DNA of 64,000 nt from Sphaerolaimus hirsutus (GCA_964036195.1 OZ038453.1:1984001-2048000); one strand, 5' to 3'. Counted from the first letter of the stretch, positions 11,252-23,930 are shown. A program made the numbers and translations. Notes: generated by a model not told the origin, from the sequence alone.

Positions 11252-12700
11252 AATGTTCCGCATCCCCTGGCTGCCATTAGACCCAGTGATGCAGTTACCG
11301 ACGTTGGAATTTCATTGAACAGTGAATCAGTCCCACAAGGTGTGTAAGTTGGGGCCTGTTCAAAAATGGGTTGAAAATTCAGATAAGTGGTAACCTCAGA
11401 TAAGTGGCAAATCTGGTGATTTCTTGAGTCAATAGGATCAAGCAAACAGAAGAAAAGTTTGAGAAAACATTTAGAAATGTGGGCCTAAGTCATGTAAGAC
11501 AGATTGTGGAAATAACTTTTTTTGCGTGTATTCATTGGGTCTGAATATGACTGGCTTGCTTGAGAATCAAAACTTCATGAAAATGGAAAAGTACATCAAC
11601 GGAGATGTGAATGGAGTAAAATTTGTTATTATAGAGCAGCCAGATCAATGTGAAATAATTTGAATGAAGATGGCTCAGGGACTAGGCCTCCGTACCATCA
11701 AATTGCCGTAGGTTTTGTTTGTATTTACCTTTGAACATTTTGAGACTATTTTGCAGTCGCCGACCAACTGGTGCCACGAATATATTTGAGACTCATGTGA
11801 AATGTTGTAAATGTTATTACTTTCGACATTGTAATTTTTCAGGCAAAATATTCAGTCAACAATCTCAGACTACACCACTTGTGCGGTGATAATTGCTTGT
11901 GTGTGTCTGACAGCCATGGCATCAACAATGTTTTTGACTTCTGCAAGAATTTTGCATTTGGAGAGTGTGGCATGTTTGAAAGTAAGAAAGGGCAGAAGTG
12001 TGGTCCTTTGGTGTGTTTTGATAATTTTAATTTTCTTATAATGATTGAGGTTTCATATTTGTTGTTAGTGCCAATTCTCTTGTCATAAAATATTTGTTGT
12101 CAATCCATTATTTTTTATTATAAGATCGGAATCGATGGCCGCCTGGCCACTGACCACTGTGAGGATATTGTCACTGGCATTCTGGAGGGTTTGGCTTACA
12201 GGTGTGTAAACGTCCCAGAAGGTCAAACCGATATTGGAAAAGTGTCAATTTTCAACTTCAATCCTGTAGGCTCAGGGTTAGTTTGGCTGTTTCTATTTCA
12301 ATTTTGGGCTGTTTTCAATTATTTTCCTGCCACAAATCAATAGAACTGTCCATGCAGTAACAAGGACAAACCCAAATTGAGCAAATTGGCGTTTTTCAAA
12401 ATGGAAAAGTTGAATAAGGAAATTTGTGATGATGGCTTGTCCAAAATGTCAATCAAATACAACAAAACTGCACTAAACCATATTCTTATAGCAATGTGGA
12501 GGAAAAAGAAGTTAGGTGTTGTGTTTTATTGTGATAAATTTTATTTACATTTGATGAGTCTACTAGTAATTAAATCCAAATTCAAAATTTAGTTAGAATT
12601 TGATTATTTGAATTTGTAGATTCACCTTGCTGGTCGGAAACTGAGCACCAAACTGGAGCGCATCAAGGTGGCATGTGCCCTTGCAACCTGCAAAGAGTGA
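11252..12700 (+). CDS. Six-exon fragment of an unrecognised cysteine-rich protein
   Basis: Six exons fit together with consistent phases: 11252-11339, 11503-11615, 11843-12010, 12125-12276, 12358-12517 and 12620-12700 (TGA). Their lengths sum to 762 nt, exactly 254 codons. Donors and acceptors are GT and AG throughout, some non-consensus (GTGTGT, GTTGTG). Exon 3 is cysteine-rich (HHLCGDNCLCVSDSHG, then CKNFAFGECGMFE), exon 2 contains an echo of it (CGNNFFCVYSLG), exon 4 has RCVNVPEGQTDIG and the last exon is basic (LAGRKLSTKLERIK). The 5' end is missing because exon 1 begins at an acceptor with no start codon. I do not recognise the family. It could be a gene fragment carried among the surrounding elements, since no 5' exons are seen between 10.7 and 11.2 kb. 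Confidence 0.6.
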
Positions 12701-12904
12701 AAAAAATTTGGAGAGTGGTCTGTTAACATTCAATTTTTGAATTTATTTATATATTTTTGCACTGAATTTCCAATAATTGACAAATTAATTTCAAATGATG
12801 GTTCGAGCACTAGTAGCAGTGCCACATGCTGGGTAGATTGATATGTAGTTAAATTATGACGTAACACGGTGAGTGGTAGGGCCGTAACCCAATTTGTTTC
12901 ACCC

Positions 12905-13195
12905 TCCAAAGATGTTCATAATATTTTACAAATAGATTGAATAGCGCGCTCAGCCATTCTATTTGATTGTGGATGGTAAGGGTGAGTAAACGAGTGTTTG
13001 ATCATGGATTTATGGAACAGTTGTTTTACGTTTTTCCCCATAAATTTGCATCCATTATCAGTGACAATTATTTTAGGGGATCCATAAACTGTGAAACAGT
13101 GCTTTTCCAATGCTGTGGAATAACAGAATTTTCTGTTTCAAAGATGTTCCGATTACGTACCTAGTAAATGAATCAATTATTATAATAATATATTG
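12905..13195 (-). pseudogene. Ty3-type retrotransposon integrase core fragment
   Basis: Minus-strand frames encode SPKIIVTDNGCKFMG (second catalytic Asp) and YHPQSNRMAERAIQSI (catalytic Glu) over about 65 codons, the usual spacing of Ty3/gypsy and related integrases. An upstream frame with DSFTRYVIG supplies the stretch after the first Asp but is shifted by one base. No other domain or LTR was found nearby, so only this core remains. Confidence 0.8.
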
Positions 13196-13199
13196 TTGT

Positions 13200-13847
13200 G
13201 TTTTTCACTGAAAATGGTTCCAAAGAACATGCACTTGTAATATATACTGTCACTGATGTTTGAAAAGGAGCCGTTTTCATATAATCTGTGTAATTTGGTG
13301 GTGAAGTACATCATTTTACAGCTGAAATGTTGTTTGTCAACATTGGGTGATTGGTCAGGTTTCTGTAATGATTCAATCTGTGTTTTTTTGAGTTTTAATG
13401 CTCAAATTATTGTAAAATTGGCCAATTTTTTATGTAATTACAATGATTTAATTAAGTCATTTCCAAATTTGATTTTGTTTGAAGCATGCTGGGACATGTT
13501 GATTAGAAAAGTGCAAATTGCATGATAGCATTTCTTCTTGGTATTGTTCAAATATGTCAAGTGGTGTATGGATAAAATGATACCAAAATGCCTAGGCCAA
13601 ATAACTGATTGATAGTTGTGTACGTCTGACAGATATATTAAGGAAGGTTACTGGCTGCTGTTTCAGACAGTCAAAAAATTAGATGCCAATTGTACAGGAA
13701 CTAAATTCCAAAAAGTTTCGGCATTAAGGATCCTCTGTGAACCAAACATACCACCCTAAATTTTCTTTTTCCCTGGTATCTCACTCAGCAATTATAAGTT
13801 CATACAGGGGGGGGGGAATTCAAGTATTCATGTCTCAACCTCTACTC
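13200..13847. other. No gene seen
   Basis: AT-rich sequence upstream (in the minus sense) of the integrase relic. It may hold further decayed polyprotein sequence, but I could not support a domain. Confidence 0.5.
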
Positions 13848-15110
13848 TAAACTGGTGAAAAATATAAATGGGAAAATCACTTAAGTGTATTTTACAAATC
13901 CCACATGCAGGCTGTTAGGCTTTTATCTTGTGTGAGGGTGCCCCCAAATATTTACTATTAATACCCTAGGGGACACCCCCCTCATGCCACCCTTGATGCA
14001 GAATTTTTTTTTTCATGTTTTTTTTCTGGCAAATATAAATGGGACTTCCATACAAATTTTTGTTCCTGACGAAACAAAAATTATTGATAAATTTTTTTCT
14101 GGGCATTTGGGACCAAAAAGTTTTTTTGACATTGGTAGATTGTAATTATGTGCAACTTTTCTACCCAGTCAGAACCCCCAGAAGCCCCATACAATGGTGG
14201 CGTTGTTGATCAAACATGAAAAATTTTTTGGAGAAAAATGTAGGTTTGAAAAAGTGAACAATCCACTATCCCAATCTATTCATGGAGCACATGGGGGCCA
14301 GAATTGGCTTGTTTGGTGTCAGGGGCAACATATGGCTGCTTCTGGGCTCCATTTTTGCGTTCAAGTATTTTTTATAGCCAATGATAAAAATGGCCCTGCG
14401 TAGAGGGGGCACTCGCCTGACAGTGTGTCTGGCGCCTGCAGTGTTATGACGCAAATGACAAAATACTTGTGCCCATCCAATGTGGACACTAATTATTTGA
14501 TAAAAACCTATAGGGGCCAATGGGCAATGTGCCATGTATCTAGTGTGACTGGGATAAACAAATGAAGAGGTCATACCCAGAAAATTGAAAATCACAGTTT
14601 TTCAATCACAACTACAATTTTGATAATCACAAAGTTTAAAATCATTGTTGTCATGTTTTTGTGATCCATGCCTGCTTGATGGGGGCAAGTTTTGTGGGTG
14701 TGAGTGGACCATGGGCCAAATTATGCTCCCAACTTACCAGCGGTCAAAATATGGCTGTGGGAAAGCTATAAGTAATTTTTATTTTATTTGAAAAGGACCA
14801 AACACAAGTGCATTCATTGCTTGTGTTGGCAGCACACAAAAAATCGGCTGTGCACTTTACTGCAGCTGTATTTTGTGTGTTTTTTGAAAAGTCCCATTTA
14901 TATTTGCCGGGAAAAAATTGGCAAAAAACATTCATCAATCTGTAGCAGCAGAACAGGGGGGTGCCAGGGGGTGCCACTTGGCATATATGTAGGCAAATGT
15001 TGTGGGCAGCCCCACATCAAATGGCAGCCATATTGGGCTGCACGTTTCCCTGTGAGATAGTTATGAAAAATGAGGTACCTGATTTCCCATTTATATTTGC
15101 CACCAGTTTA
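13848..15110. mobile_element. Long non-autonomous DNA element with nested inverted repeats
   Basis: The left end TAAACTGGTG is followed by ATATAAATGGGAAA. The right end reads TTTCCCATTTATATTTGCC and CACCAGTTTA, so the ends are inverted and flanked by TA. A second inner pair (AATATAAATGGGACTT at 14031 and AAGTCCCATTTATATT near 14889) lies inside. No transposase frame is visible. The type may be a TA-target element. Confidence 0.6.
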
Positions 15111-15187
15111 CGTCATCTGGTCTCAGTGTCAATTACGTTGCACAACAATACACAACATTTCAAACAGGGGTGACTGTGAGTATTGTA

Positions 15188-15332
15188 TTACCTTGAATTA
15201 CCCCCCCCCCCCTGAATTAACCCCTCCTAAATGTCCGCTGAGGAAATAATAACCCCACCCTCAAATAATATCCATCCCCCTCAAATTTTGCTGGTTAAAT
15301 AATGAACCCCCTGGGAGTATTTTGAGGTAATA
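15188..15332. repeat. MITE, family R, short copy
   Basis: ACCTTGAATTACCCC on the left and GGGAGTATTTTGAGGTAA on the right are inverted, with C-rich and G-rich blocks inside. Confidence 0.65.
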
Positions 15333-15603
15333 TGATATTTATATATTTTGTCAAAGTAATTTCAAGAAAGTTAAATATAAGTAGAAATGATACTTTTTTT
15401 ACCATCCAGAACAAAACTCATCAACCTCAGAATGTTTCAAAACAAGCTTTGCGATTGTTGACTGTATGAATCTTATCCTGATTAATCAAATCCTGTGGGA
15501 TACAATTTCCCTGTGGGATACAAATATGTTGTGAGTATGTGCAGCCAGTGCCTGAGGAGGTCATGATTTGTTTGAGGTTGATAAAATTTGACACTTAACT
15601 TAC

Positions 15604-16884
15604 ATTCCAACAGCAGTTTGTGTTTGTGTATTCTGTTGCCACAAACACCATGGCACCTAAAAATATATAATAGTAAACTGTTAAAATTGACATATGTGAA
15701 AATTTATGTGAAAATATGGAAAAAACCTCATATTTATAGCTTTTCCATCTGTTGTGGGGTAGATAGTCATAAATTTTTATATTAAAACGGTAGCTTTGCA
15801 GTGTTGACCATTTTCCAGACAAGAAGCTTGATTTGGCATGCTAGCATGTAGATGAGTCACTCTTTTGTTTGGAACACAGTCTGTTTAAATGAAAAAAATG
15901 TGAACTTATTTGAAAACATATAAAATTGAGTAAAGAACCAGTCATGATAACATCATCTTGAAATTTTTGAATGCTTAATGAATAGCAGCTACATCTGCTA
16001 CTATCATTCCTCTGTGTCTTGTTTGTCCAAGTACTAGTTCAGAATGGCATTCAACTTTGCATGTCCAACCCAATTCTTGGTTTGGTTGTCCATGCAAATC
16101 ACATATGTAACAGGAATGATTTGTGTGGAATCTGGTACTCCCAGATTTTGGTGTACTTTCTACTAATGTCATTTTAGTATCTATGTATACTTTACACAAA
16201 CATCAAATATCATATTAAAAGTGTCAGAAAAAGGAACTTAGCAAAATTGCAAATTGTTATGATTTTTTGATTTTTGTGCAAGGTATTTCATAGAGTGAAA
16301 ATGACACCTGCTTTAGGTTTCTGTGAGTCTGATGAAATGATGACACTGACATTTCATCAAATTTTTTCACTGATGACACCTTTTTGGTCCACAATGCAAA
16401 TCCTTGATCGTTTCCCATCGGTTTTGCTAAAAGGACTTCAGGGTTGGCGCATGAAGTTATACCTAAATAGATTGATTAAAATGTTTGAACAAGATTATGC
16501 ATTTATGCAATTTATTTATTTTGCATTTATTTATGCATATTTATGCATATTGTATTTACTTGAATAGTTCCCTCACATTTTTTGTACTGTGGGTATTTTG
16601 AGGAAATACGGTAGTTTTGAAAAATCATTATTTGGGGGTAACTATTTGAATAAACATGGTATCTCAATTTACCCCCACTGGTGTCTCTCATGTCAAAAAA
16701 CACCCCTCTGGTCCTGTGTCGGCACTGTCAATTCCATAGGACTCAAATACACGTTGAGGTCCATGGTAAACACAATCTGTTTTATTGCTCCAGTTTTGAT
16801 ATTTTACAAGACATGTTGTGTCTGCTCTTACAGCAGGTGATATTTGTCTCAGTATTTTTAGACTGTGAGTTGGTATCCAATCTT
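15604..16884 (-). CDS. Putative minus-strand exons of an unrecognised extracellular protein
   Basis: Four coding-like blocks share the minus strand. 16690-16884 follows an acceptor TTTTTAG and reads DWIPTHSLKILRQISPAV, then CLVKYQNWSNKTDC with a possible N-glycosylation site. 16300-16470 reads CANPEVLLAKPMGNDQG. 15985-16199 is Cys/His-rich (CYICDLHGQPNQELGW). 15604-15656 has a good donor (GTAAGT) and reads AMVFVATEYTNTNCCWN. Codon use and splice signals look genuine, but I could not make every phase fit, so the exon ends are uncertain. No family is recognised. Confidence 0.35.
16553..16655. repeat. MITE, family R, degenerate
   Basis: Contains GTATTTACTTGAATAG, GGTATTTTGAGGAAATACGG and AACTATTTGAATAAACATGG, which are three family R ends jammed together, possibly one copy inside another. 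Confidence 0.4.
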
Positions 16885-16979
16885 CTAAAAATATGGGTAA
16901 CAGCGGGTTAAAAGAGTATAAGTGACACTTTGGACAAACCGAGAGTCTGTCCGAGAGTGCTTGAAAATTGGGTACAGCT

Positions 16980-18320
16980 CAGGTAAGTATTGGCAGCGTT
17001 GCAGCAGAGTTCACACGTTTTCACATTCACAAATCACACACATAAATACTACTGACAAGTGCAGCAATTTTTCGGTGGCACATCATTTGTTTATTTGACA
17101 TGGGAGGTCAAATCACCACCGAAAAATAACACACAAATGTTTTTTCGGTAATACAAATCAAATCGCGCTAGCACACAACAGGCACACCGAAAAAAAATAT
17201 TGTGTGAATGTTATTTGCACTTACACGATCGTGATTTGTCGGGAAAAAGATTTACACACTGGGCAACTATGACATTTTCGGCAACAGGGAAACCTGGAAA
17301 TGTGTGAATTTTATATTTTTTGGCAAAAAATGTGATATTTAGTGATTAGGACAGAGGGCAAAAATTAACATGAATGGCTGCTCTGCTATCCATGTTATGT
17401 GTCCGTCAATTGCAGACTTCTAACAACCTAATTACATTCATAAACTATCAACTGTGCACTTCTAATTAACTACTAATTGAGAGTGAATTAACTAATTAAT
17501 TAAGACTATCAAAAATTTGTATTAACTATCTTAAGTTTAGTACATAAGTTATTATCTAATGTGTTAATGGGACTACTAAGGGTTAATTAATAGATTAACC
17601 AATACATTAAGAGTACAAATTGTTAACATGACATCGATAATTAATATAGAATAATTACAATAATGAATAGAATGGCGTTCTTCTATTAGGCACTGATTTT
17701 TGCACCTTAATCCACGATATTTTTGTGTGCTTATTGCCATCTTTGATCTCATTTTCTCATTTTCATTTTTGCCTTCTCAAAAAATTGCCAATGTAACATT
17801 TTCTTGCCACACTTATGTAACATCAAAGATGCCGATCCCATTATGGCACAATGAAATGCCATGTGCCCCCATTTACCGAGTGAAAACAAAGTGGTAATCT
17901 CATGAGAAAAAAACTTTTTGGCCACAAATGGCATAACAGATTGCGTTAATCCTCTGTATAAGAATCTATAGACTTGTAGGTATGTAGATGGCATAAACCC
18001 TGTTCTAACAGAGCACAGTCATTGTTTTTAATGTGTTATCCAGCGCCCAGATAACAAACTGCAGTTTTTGTTTTAGACTTCAAACTGTATGGAAAATATT
18101 TATGTATTTTTCACACATTCACACATGAAAAAAACCCAAAATCTGATCCGCCATTCACACATAATTTTTTAACACACTGTTGAGGCACCTGACATTCACA
18201 CATAAACAAATCAACGCATATATGCATCTGTGCATTTTGTCGACCCCTATGCAAACCCGGTTTTTCACACGTGCAATAAGCACCGTTATTTTTATGTGTG
18301 TGTTTTCTACACATTGTAAT
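16980..18320. repeat. Region with CACACATTCACA word arrays
   Basis: The words TTCACACAT and CACACATTCACA and their complements cluster at 17010-17340 and again at 18110-18310, a pattern like the subterminal arrays elsewhere in this window. Between them (17400-18000) the sequence is AT-rich with no gene that I can support. The element ends were not resolved. Confidence 0.4.
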
Positions 18321-18325
18321 AAAAC

Positions 18326-18798
18326 TAGCAGGATTCTCTCCGACCTTCGGTCGGGTTTTGTGGTTCTCTACAATTAATACCATTGGAGAAAATATGATAC
18401 TTTAGTTAAGTTTGCCCACATGCTAGGCATGTGTTTTGAAATGCAGTATGTAATGTACCAACAATAACAAGACCAATACCAAAGATGCCAATCCAAGGAA
18501 TGGATTTTTGTAAACTTGGTTGGTAAAATGTAAAACTGTTAACTGTAAAATGGTTGGGCATGAAACTCGGTAGTAAAATGTGGACAGTTTGCGATTTGGT
18601 ATGATGGTGTGCAGTGTGCATTCTGTGTGGTATAGGTTTTGTGATATGATAGTGTGGTTTTTGCAAGGTGTCAAACTTTGTTGTAATCTTCAATTGGTTA
18701 CATTTGTGCTTTGCTGTTCTTTTTGTGTTTGTAAATCCTTGTGGTATTAATTGTAGAGAACCACAAAACCCAACTGAAGGTTGGAGAGAATCCTGCTA
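18326..18798. mobile_element. Hairpin element P, copy 1
   Basis: The ends are long inverted repeats beginning TAGCAGGATTCTCTCC and ending GGAGAGAATCCTGCTA, with GTTTTGTGGTTCTCTAC further in. A near-identical copy lies at 28783-29226, and a fragment is at about 60570-60615 inside a CUB-gene intron. The interior has a plus-strand frame with a hydrophobic start, but it is not convincing as a gene. Confidence 0.65.
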
Positions 18799-18836
18799 TA
18801 GGTACCCACTACTCAGAGGCTTGCAAAAACTGACAC

Positions 18837-19350
18837 CCCAATGGGGACCCCCCTCCAAATGGCACCCCCCGGGGAACCCCCCAAAAGTGGCACCCCCTGG
18901 GAACCGCCCAAAAATGAGACCCCCTAGGGCCCCACAAATATGGCACCCCCTGAGGACCACCGAAAAATGGCACCCCTTAGGGACCCCCCAAAAATGGCAC
19001 CCCCTTGGGACCCCCCAAAATAGCACCCCCTGGGGACCCCCCAAACATGGCACCCCCTAGGAACCCCCACAAAAATGGCACCCCCTGGGGTCCCACCCAA
19101 AGTTGGCTCCCCCTGGGGACTCTCCAAAAATGGCACCCCCTGGGGACCACCCCAAAATGGCACCCCCTTAGGACCCCCCTGCAAAAAAAAATATAGCACC
19201 CCCCTGAGGACCACCAAAAAATGGCACCCCTGGGGACCACCCAAAAAATGGCACCCTATGTGGACCCCCTTGAAATGGCACCCCCATATGTACCTCCAGA
19301 AAATGGCACCCCCTGGAGACCCCCCAAAAATGGCACCCCATGGGGACCCC
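18837..19350. repeat. Minisatellite alpha (GGCACCCC units)
   Basis: Units of about 26-30 bp built on TGGCACCCCCTGGGGAC and a run of C then A. Many units are near 27 bp, so frames stay open on both strands (WHPLGTPQK on plus; Gly/Phe-rich on minus), but this is repeat structure and not a gene. Confidence 0.85.
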
Positions 19351-19765
19351 CTCTAAATCCTGTAAACACAGCCCCTAGTTTGGAAACTCCTGTAAACTCA
19401 GCCCCTAATTTGGAAACTCCTATAAACTCAGCCCCTAACTTGCAAACTCTTGTAAACTCAGCCCCTAACTTGCAAACTCCCATAAACTCAGCCACTTATT
19501 TGTAAGCTCCCATAAACTCAGCCTCTAATTTGAAAACTCCCATAAACTCAGCCCCCAATTTTGGAAACTCCTGTAAACTCAACCCATAATTTGGAAACTG
19601 CTGTAAACTCAGCCCTAATTTGGATACTCCAATAAACTCAGCCCCTAATTTAGAAACTCCCATAAACTCAGCCCCCAATTTGGAAACTCCCTTAAAATCA
19701 GCCCCTAATTTGGAAACTCCCATAAACTCAGCCCCTAATTTGGAAACTCCCGTAAACTCATTTTC
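19351..19765. repeat. Minisatellite beta (30-bp unit)
   Basis: Tandem units of 30 bp around AAACTCCCATAAACTCAGCC. The same unit returns at 22485-22690, on the far side of satellite gamma. Confidence 0.9.
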
Positions 19766-22480
19766 AGGTTTATGGTAATGTAGTGTGAAAATGGTATGAA
19801 TATTTCAAAAAATCACTATCATCAATCCACAAATGCATCAATTCACAATTTTCAATTTTTTAGCCCCAAGGGTTAGACTTAAAAGGTTATGGTAATGTAG
19901 AGTAGAAATGGAGTGCACATCTCAAATCACTGCAATAAAAAACCCACAAACGCATCATTTCACAAATTGAAAGTTTTTGTGCCCAGGGGTTCATTATCAG
20001 GGTTTTAGTAATGTGGTGTCAAAATGGAGTGCATATTTGAAATCGCTACAATCAGAAACCCACAAACACATCATTTTATGATTTGAAAATTTTTGGCCCT
20101 GGGGGTTCATTTTCAGGGTTATGGTAATGTAGTGTCAAAATGAAGTGCATATTTCAAATCAAGGCAATCAAAAAGCCACAAATGCATCATTTCACCATTT
20201 CTAATTTATTAGCCCCATGGGTTCAATTTAAGGCTTACAGTAATGTAGAGTTGAAATTGAGTCATTTCAAATCAGTGCAATAAGAAACCTGCAAAATGCA
20301 TCATTTTACAAATAGAAATTTTTGGGTCTAGGGGTTCAATTTCAGAGTTTTAGAAAATGTAGTGTCAAAATGGAGTGCATATTTGGAATCGCTACAATCA
20401 GAAACCCACAAATGCATCATTTTATGATTTGAAAGTTTTTGGCTTAGGGGGTTCATTTTTATGGTTATGGTAATGTAGTGTCAAAATGAAGTGCATATTT
20501 CAAATGAGTGCAATCAGAAACCTGAAAATGAATGATTTCACAAATTGAAAGTTTTTGGCTCCAGAGGTTCATTTTCAGGGTTATGGTTATGTAGTTTTCA
20601 GGGTTATGTAGTGTCAAAATGGATTGCATATTTCAAATCAGTGCAATTAGAAACCCACTTCGAATCATTTCACAATTTCTAATTTTTTAAGCCCTGGGCA
20701 TATTTGAAATAGCTACACTCTGAAACCCACAAATCCATCATTTTATGGTTTGAAAGTTTTTGGCCCAGGGGGTTCATTTTTAGGGTTATGGTAATGTAGT
20801 GTCAAAATGAAGTGCATATTTCAAATGAGTGCTATCAGAAACCCGAAAATGCATCATTTCTCAAATTGAAAGTATTTGGCCCCATGGGTTCATTTTTAGG
20901 GTTATGGTAATGTAGTGTCAAAATGGAGTGCATATATCAAATTGGTGCAATCATAGACCCAAATTTGAAATCAGTGCAATCAGAAACCCAAAAATGAATG
21001 ATTTCACAAATTGAAAGTTTTTGGCTCCAGAGGTTCATTTTCAGGGTTATGGTTATGTAGTTTTCAGGGTTATGTAGTGTCAAAACGGAGTGCATATTTC
21101 AAATCAGTGCAATTAGAAACCCACATTGAATCATTTCACAATTTCTAATTTTTTAAGCCCTGGGCATATTTGAAATCACTACACTCAGAGACTCACAAAT
21201 CCATCATTTTATGATTTGAAAGTTTTTGGCCCAGGGGGTTCATTTTAGGGTTATGGTAATGTAGTGTCAAAATGAAGTGCATATTTCAAATGAGTGCTAT
21301 CAGAAACCCGAAAATGCATCATTTCTCAAATTGAAAGTATTTGGCCCCATGGGTTCATTTTTAGGGTTATGGTAATGTAGTGTCAAAATGGAGTGCATAT
21401 ATCAAATTGGTGCAATCATAGACCCAAATTTGAAATCAGTGCAATCAGAAACCCAAAAATGAATGATTTCACAAATTGAAAGTTTTTGGCTCCAGAGGTT
21501 CATTTTCAGGGTTATGGTTATGTAGTTTTCAGGGTTATGTAGTGTCAAAACGGAGTGCATATTTCAAATCAGTGCAATTAGAAACCCACATTGAATCATT
21601 TCACAATTTCTAATTTTTTAAGCCCTGGGCGTATTTGAAATCACTACACTCAGAGACTCACAAATCCATCATTTTATGATTTGAAAGTTTTTGGCCCAGG
21701 GGGTTCATTTTAGGGTTATGGTAATGTAGTGTCAAAATGAAGTGCATATTTCAGATGAGTGCAATCAGAAACCCGAAAATGCATCATTTCTCAAATTGAA
21801 AGTATTTAACCCCATGGGTCCATTTTGAGGGTTATGGTAATGTAGTGTCAAAATGGAGTGCATATATCAAATCAGTGCAATCAGAAACCCAAATTTGAAA
21901 TCAGTGCAATCAGAAACCCAAAAATGCATCATTTTACAAATTGAAATTTTTTGGCCCCAGTGGTTCATTTTCAGGGTTATGGTAATGTAGTGTCAAAATG
22001 AAGTGCATATTTCAAATGAGTGCAATCAGAAACCTGAAAATGCATCATTTCTCAAATTGAAAGTATTTGGCCCCATGGGTTCATTTTTCGGGTTATGGTA
22101 ATGTAGTGTCAATGGAGTGCATATATCAAATCAGTGCAATCAGAAACCTAAATTTGAAATCAGTGCAACCAGAAACCCAAAAATGCATCATTTCACAAAT
22201 TGAAAGTTTTTGGCCCCAGTGGTTCATTTTCAGGGTTATGGTAATGTAGTGTCAAAATGGAGTGCATTATATATCAAATCAGTGCAATTAGAAACCCACA
22301 ATGCATCATTTCACAATTTGAAAATTTTGGCCCCATTTTGGGTTCAATTTCAGGGTTATCGTAATGTACTGTCAGAATGGAGTGCATATTTCAAATCATT
22401 GTAATCAGTAACCCACAAATGCATTATATCACAATTTATATTTTTTAGCCCTGGGGGCCTCACTTAAGGATTATGGTAAT
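19766..22480. repeat. Satellite gamma with 465-bp higher-order repeat
   Basis: Monomers of about 110-120 bp carry GGGTTATGGTAATGTAGTG, TCAAAATGGAGTGCATAT and AAACCCACAAATGCATCA. A variant marker (GCATATTTGAAATxxCTACAC) recurs at 20698, 21164 and 21629, which gives a higher-order period of 465-466 bp made of about four monomers. Confidence 0.85.
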
Positions 22481-22905
22481 GTTATTGTTAACTCCCATAA
22501 ACTCAGCCCCTAATTTGGCAAACACCCATCAACTCAACTCCCATAAACTCAGCCTCTAATTTTTAAACTTGTGTCAACAGCCCCTCATCTTTAAACTTCT
22601 GTCAACTCAACCCTAATTTATCAACACCCATCAACTCAACCCTGAATTGTAAAGTCAGCCCCTAAAAACTCAAGTCAACCCCCTATACATGTGCAATTGC
22701 ATTCTTGGGAAGCAACTTTGCCATCTACTAACCCTGTTTGTCAAGATTGTGGATCGTGTTTGTAAAGGGCATTTGTACTAATAAATAGTGACTGCATTGT
22801 GTGCAAAAACACACACGAATCGGGCACAATGAGGCCTGTGATTGTGCCTCCTATCTTTTGCATTGAAGCATCCTTAGCGTGCAGTTCTCTCGAAATTGTA
22901 TAGGT
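22481..22905. repeat. Beta units and unique tail of the composite block
   Basis: Degenerate 30-bp beta units to about 22690, then a unique tail (ATGTGCAATTGCATTCTTGG onwards) that also closes the second block at 31850-32075. The block therefore ends at a fixed point in both copies. Confidence 0.75.
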
Positions 22906-23460
22906 GGAGATACATTAAATCGTGCCCAACAATAGTATGAATATCACACACGCCCAAATTCACACATTTTTTCACACACCGAAAACGGGAGCTGCAAGCC
23001 TGAGTATTGGGACTCTAACTGTGCTGGGGGACTCACATTTTTACTATTCAACACACAGAATGTGTGTTTTATAATGTGCTTTGGTTGGGGATGAATTTCC
23101 CGGTTGCCCACAACCACAGTGTTGACCTTCCTGGCTGGTGTATGCATTGCTGTCCTTGGTGACTTTGTTGCTGCTTTTTCAATTTGCAGCTCATTGTTGA
23201 TTCCCTTAAAAATTGTGAAAGTTGTGTTATTATTTACAGCAAAAATTGGATGACGTTAAATTAAAAAGCATTCCTGCTTTTTGTTTGATAAAGCTTTCCC
23301 TGTTGCTGAAGCTTCACCTTCCAATTTTTTGCCATTCTTTTGTGCCAGAGTTTTTAAATAAAGGGGTGTGCAATAGGTCTTGTTAGAGAACAATCATCAA
23401 TCTGAAAAATAAATGACTAGACACCAAGTTTAAGATTCTCCAAGATTTTTGAAATATAAT
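22906..23460. other. No gene seen
   Basis: Contains more CACACATT words (22950-23080) but no exon or bounded element that I can support. Confidence 0.5.
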
Positions 23461-23930
23461 TACCGTACTTCCTCAAAATACCCCCCCCCCTCGAAATACC
23501 CCCCCCCCCCTCCCCCCTCATTTGACCCCCCCCCCCCCTCTCGGGACCACTATGAAACAATCACCCCCCCCTCAAAATACCCCCCCCCCACATTGAGTGT
23601 AAAGGGAACGTACATGACAATAACTGTAGTTTGTGTACTGTGTACTGCAGAACACACGTAAAAACAATGTCAGTGTCACATTAGAACAATGTACATACCA
23701 TCTACATACTAATATTAGTCCACAGAACCTTATTAATGGTGGTTTTTGTTGCATTTTTCGACGTCTGCGTACGTTTCAGACGACAATTTCGTACTTGGTT
23801 TTCAAAAAATTTCTTGTGAAATAATAACCCCCCCCTCAAAATACCCCCCCCCCCTCGTTTAACCCCCCCCCCCCTCTCGGGACCACTATGAAACAATCAC
23901 CCCCGGGGGGTATTTCGAGGAAATATGGTA
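23461..23930. repeat. MITE, family R
   Basis: Flanking TA with CCGTACTTCCTCAAAATACC on the left and GGTATTTCGAGGAAATATGG on the right. Subterminal poly-C and poly-G blocks surround a core (AACACACGTAAAAACAATG) shared with the copies at 34272-36470 and 61543-61976. Confidence 0.8.

Noticed and set aside
18668-19060. Frame with a hydrophobic N terminus running from element P into minisatellite alpha
   Set aside because: It is kept in both copies only because the copies are nearly identical. It changes into repeat translation without a domain, and the same region is open on the other strand.
19351-22690. Regular repeats considered as a CRISPR array
   Set aside because: There are no distinct spacers between constant repeats, the units are plain tandem satellites and the context is an animal genome.
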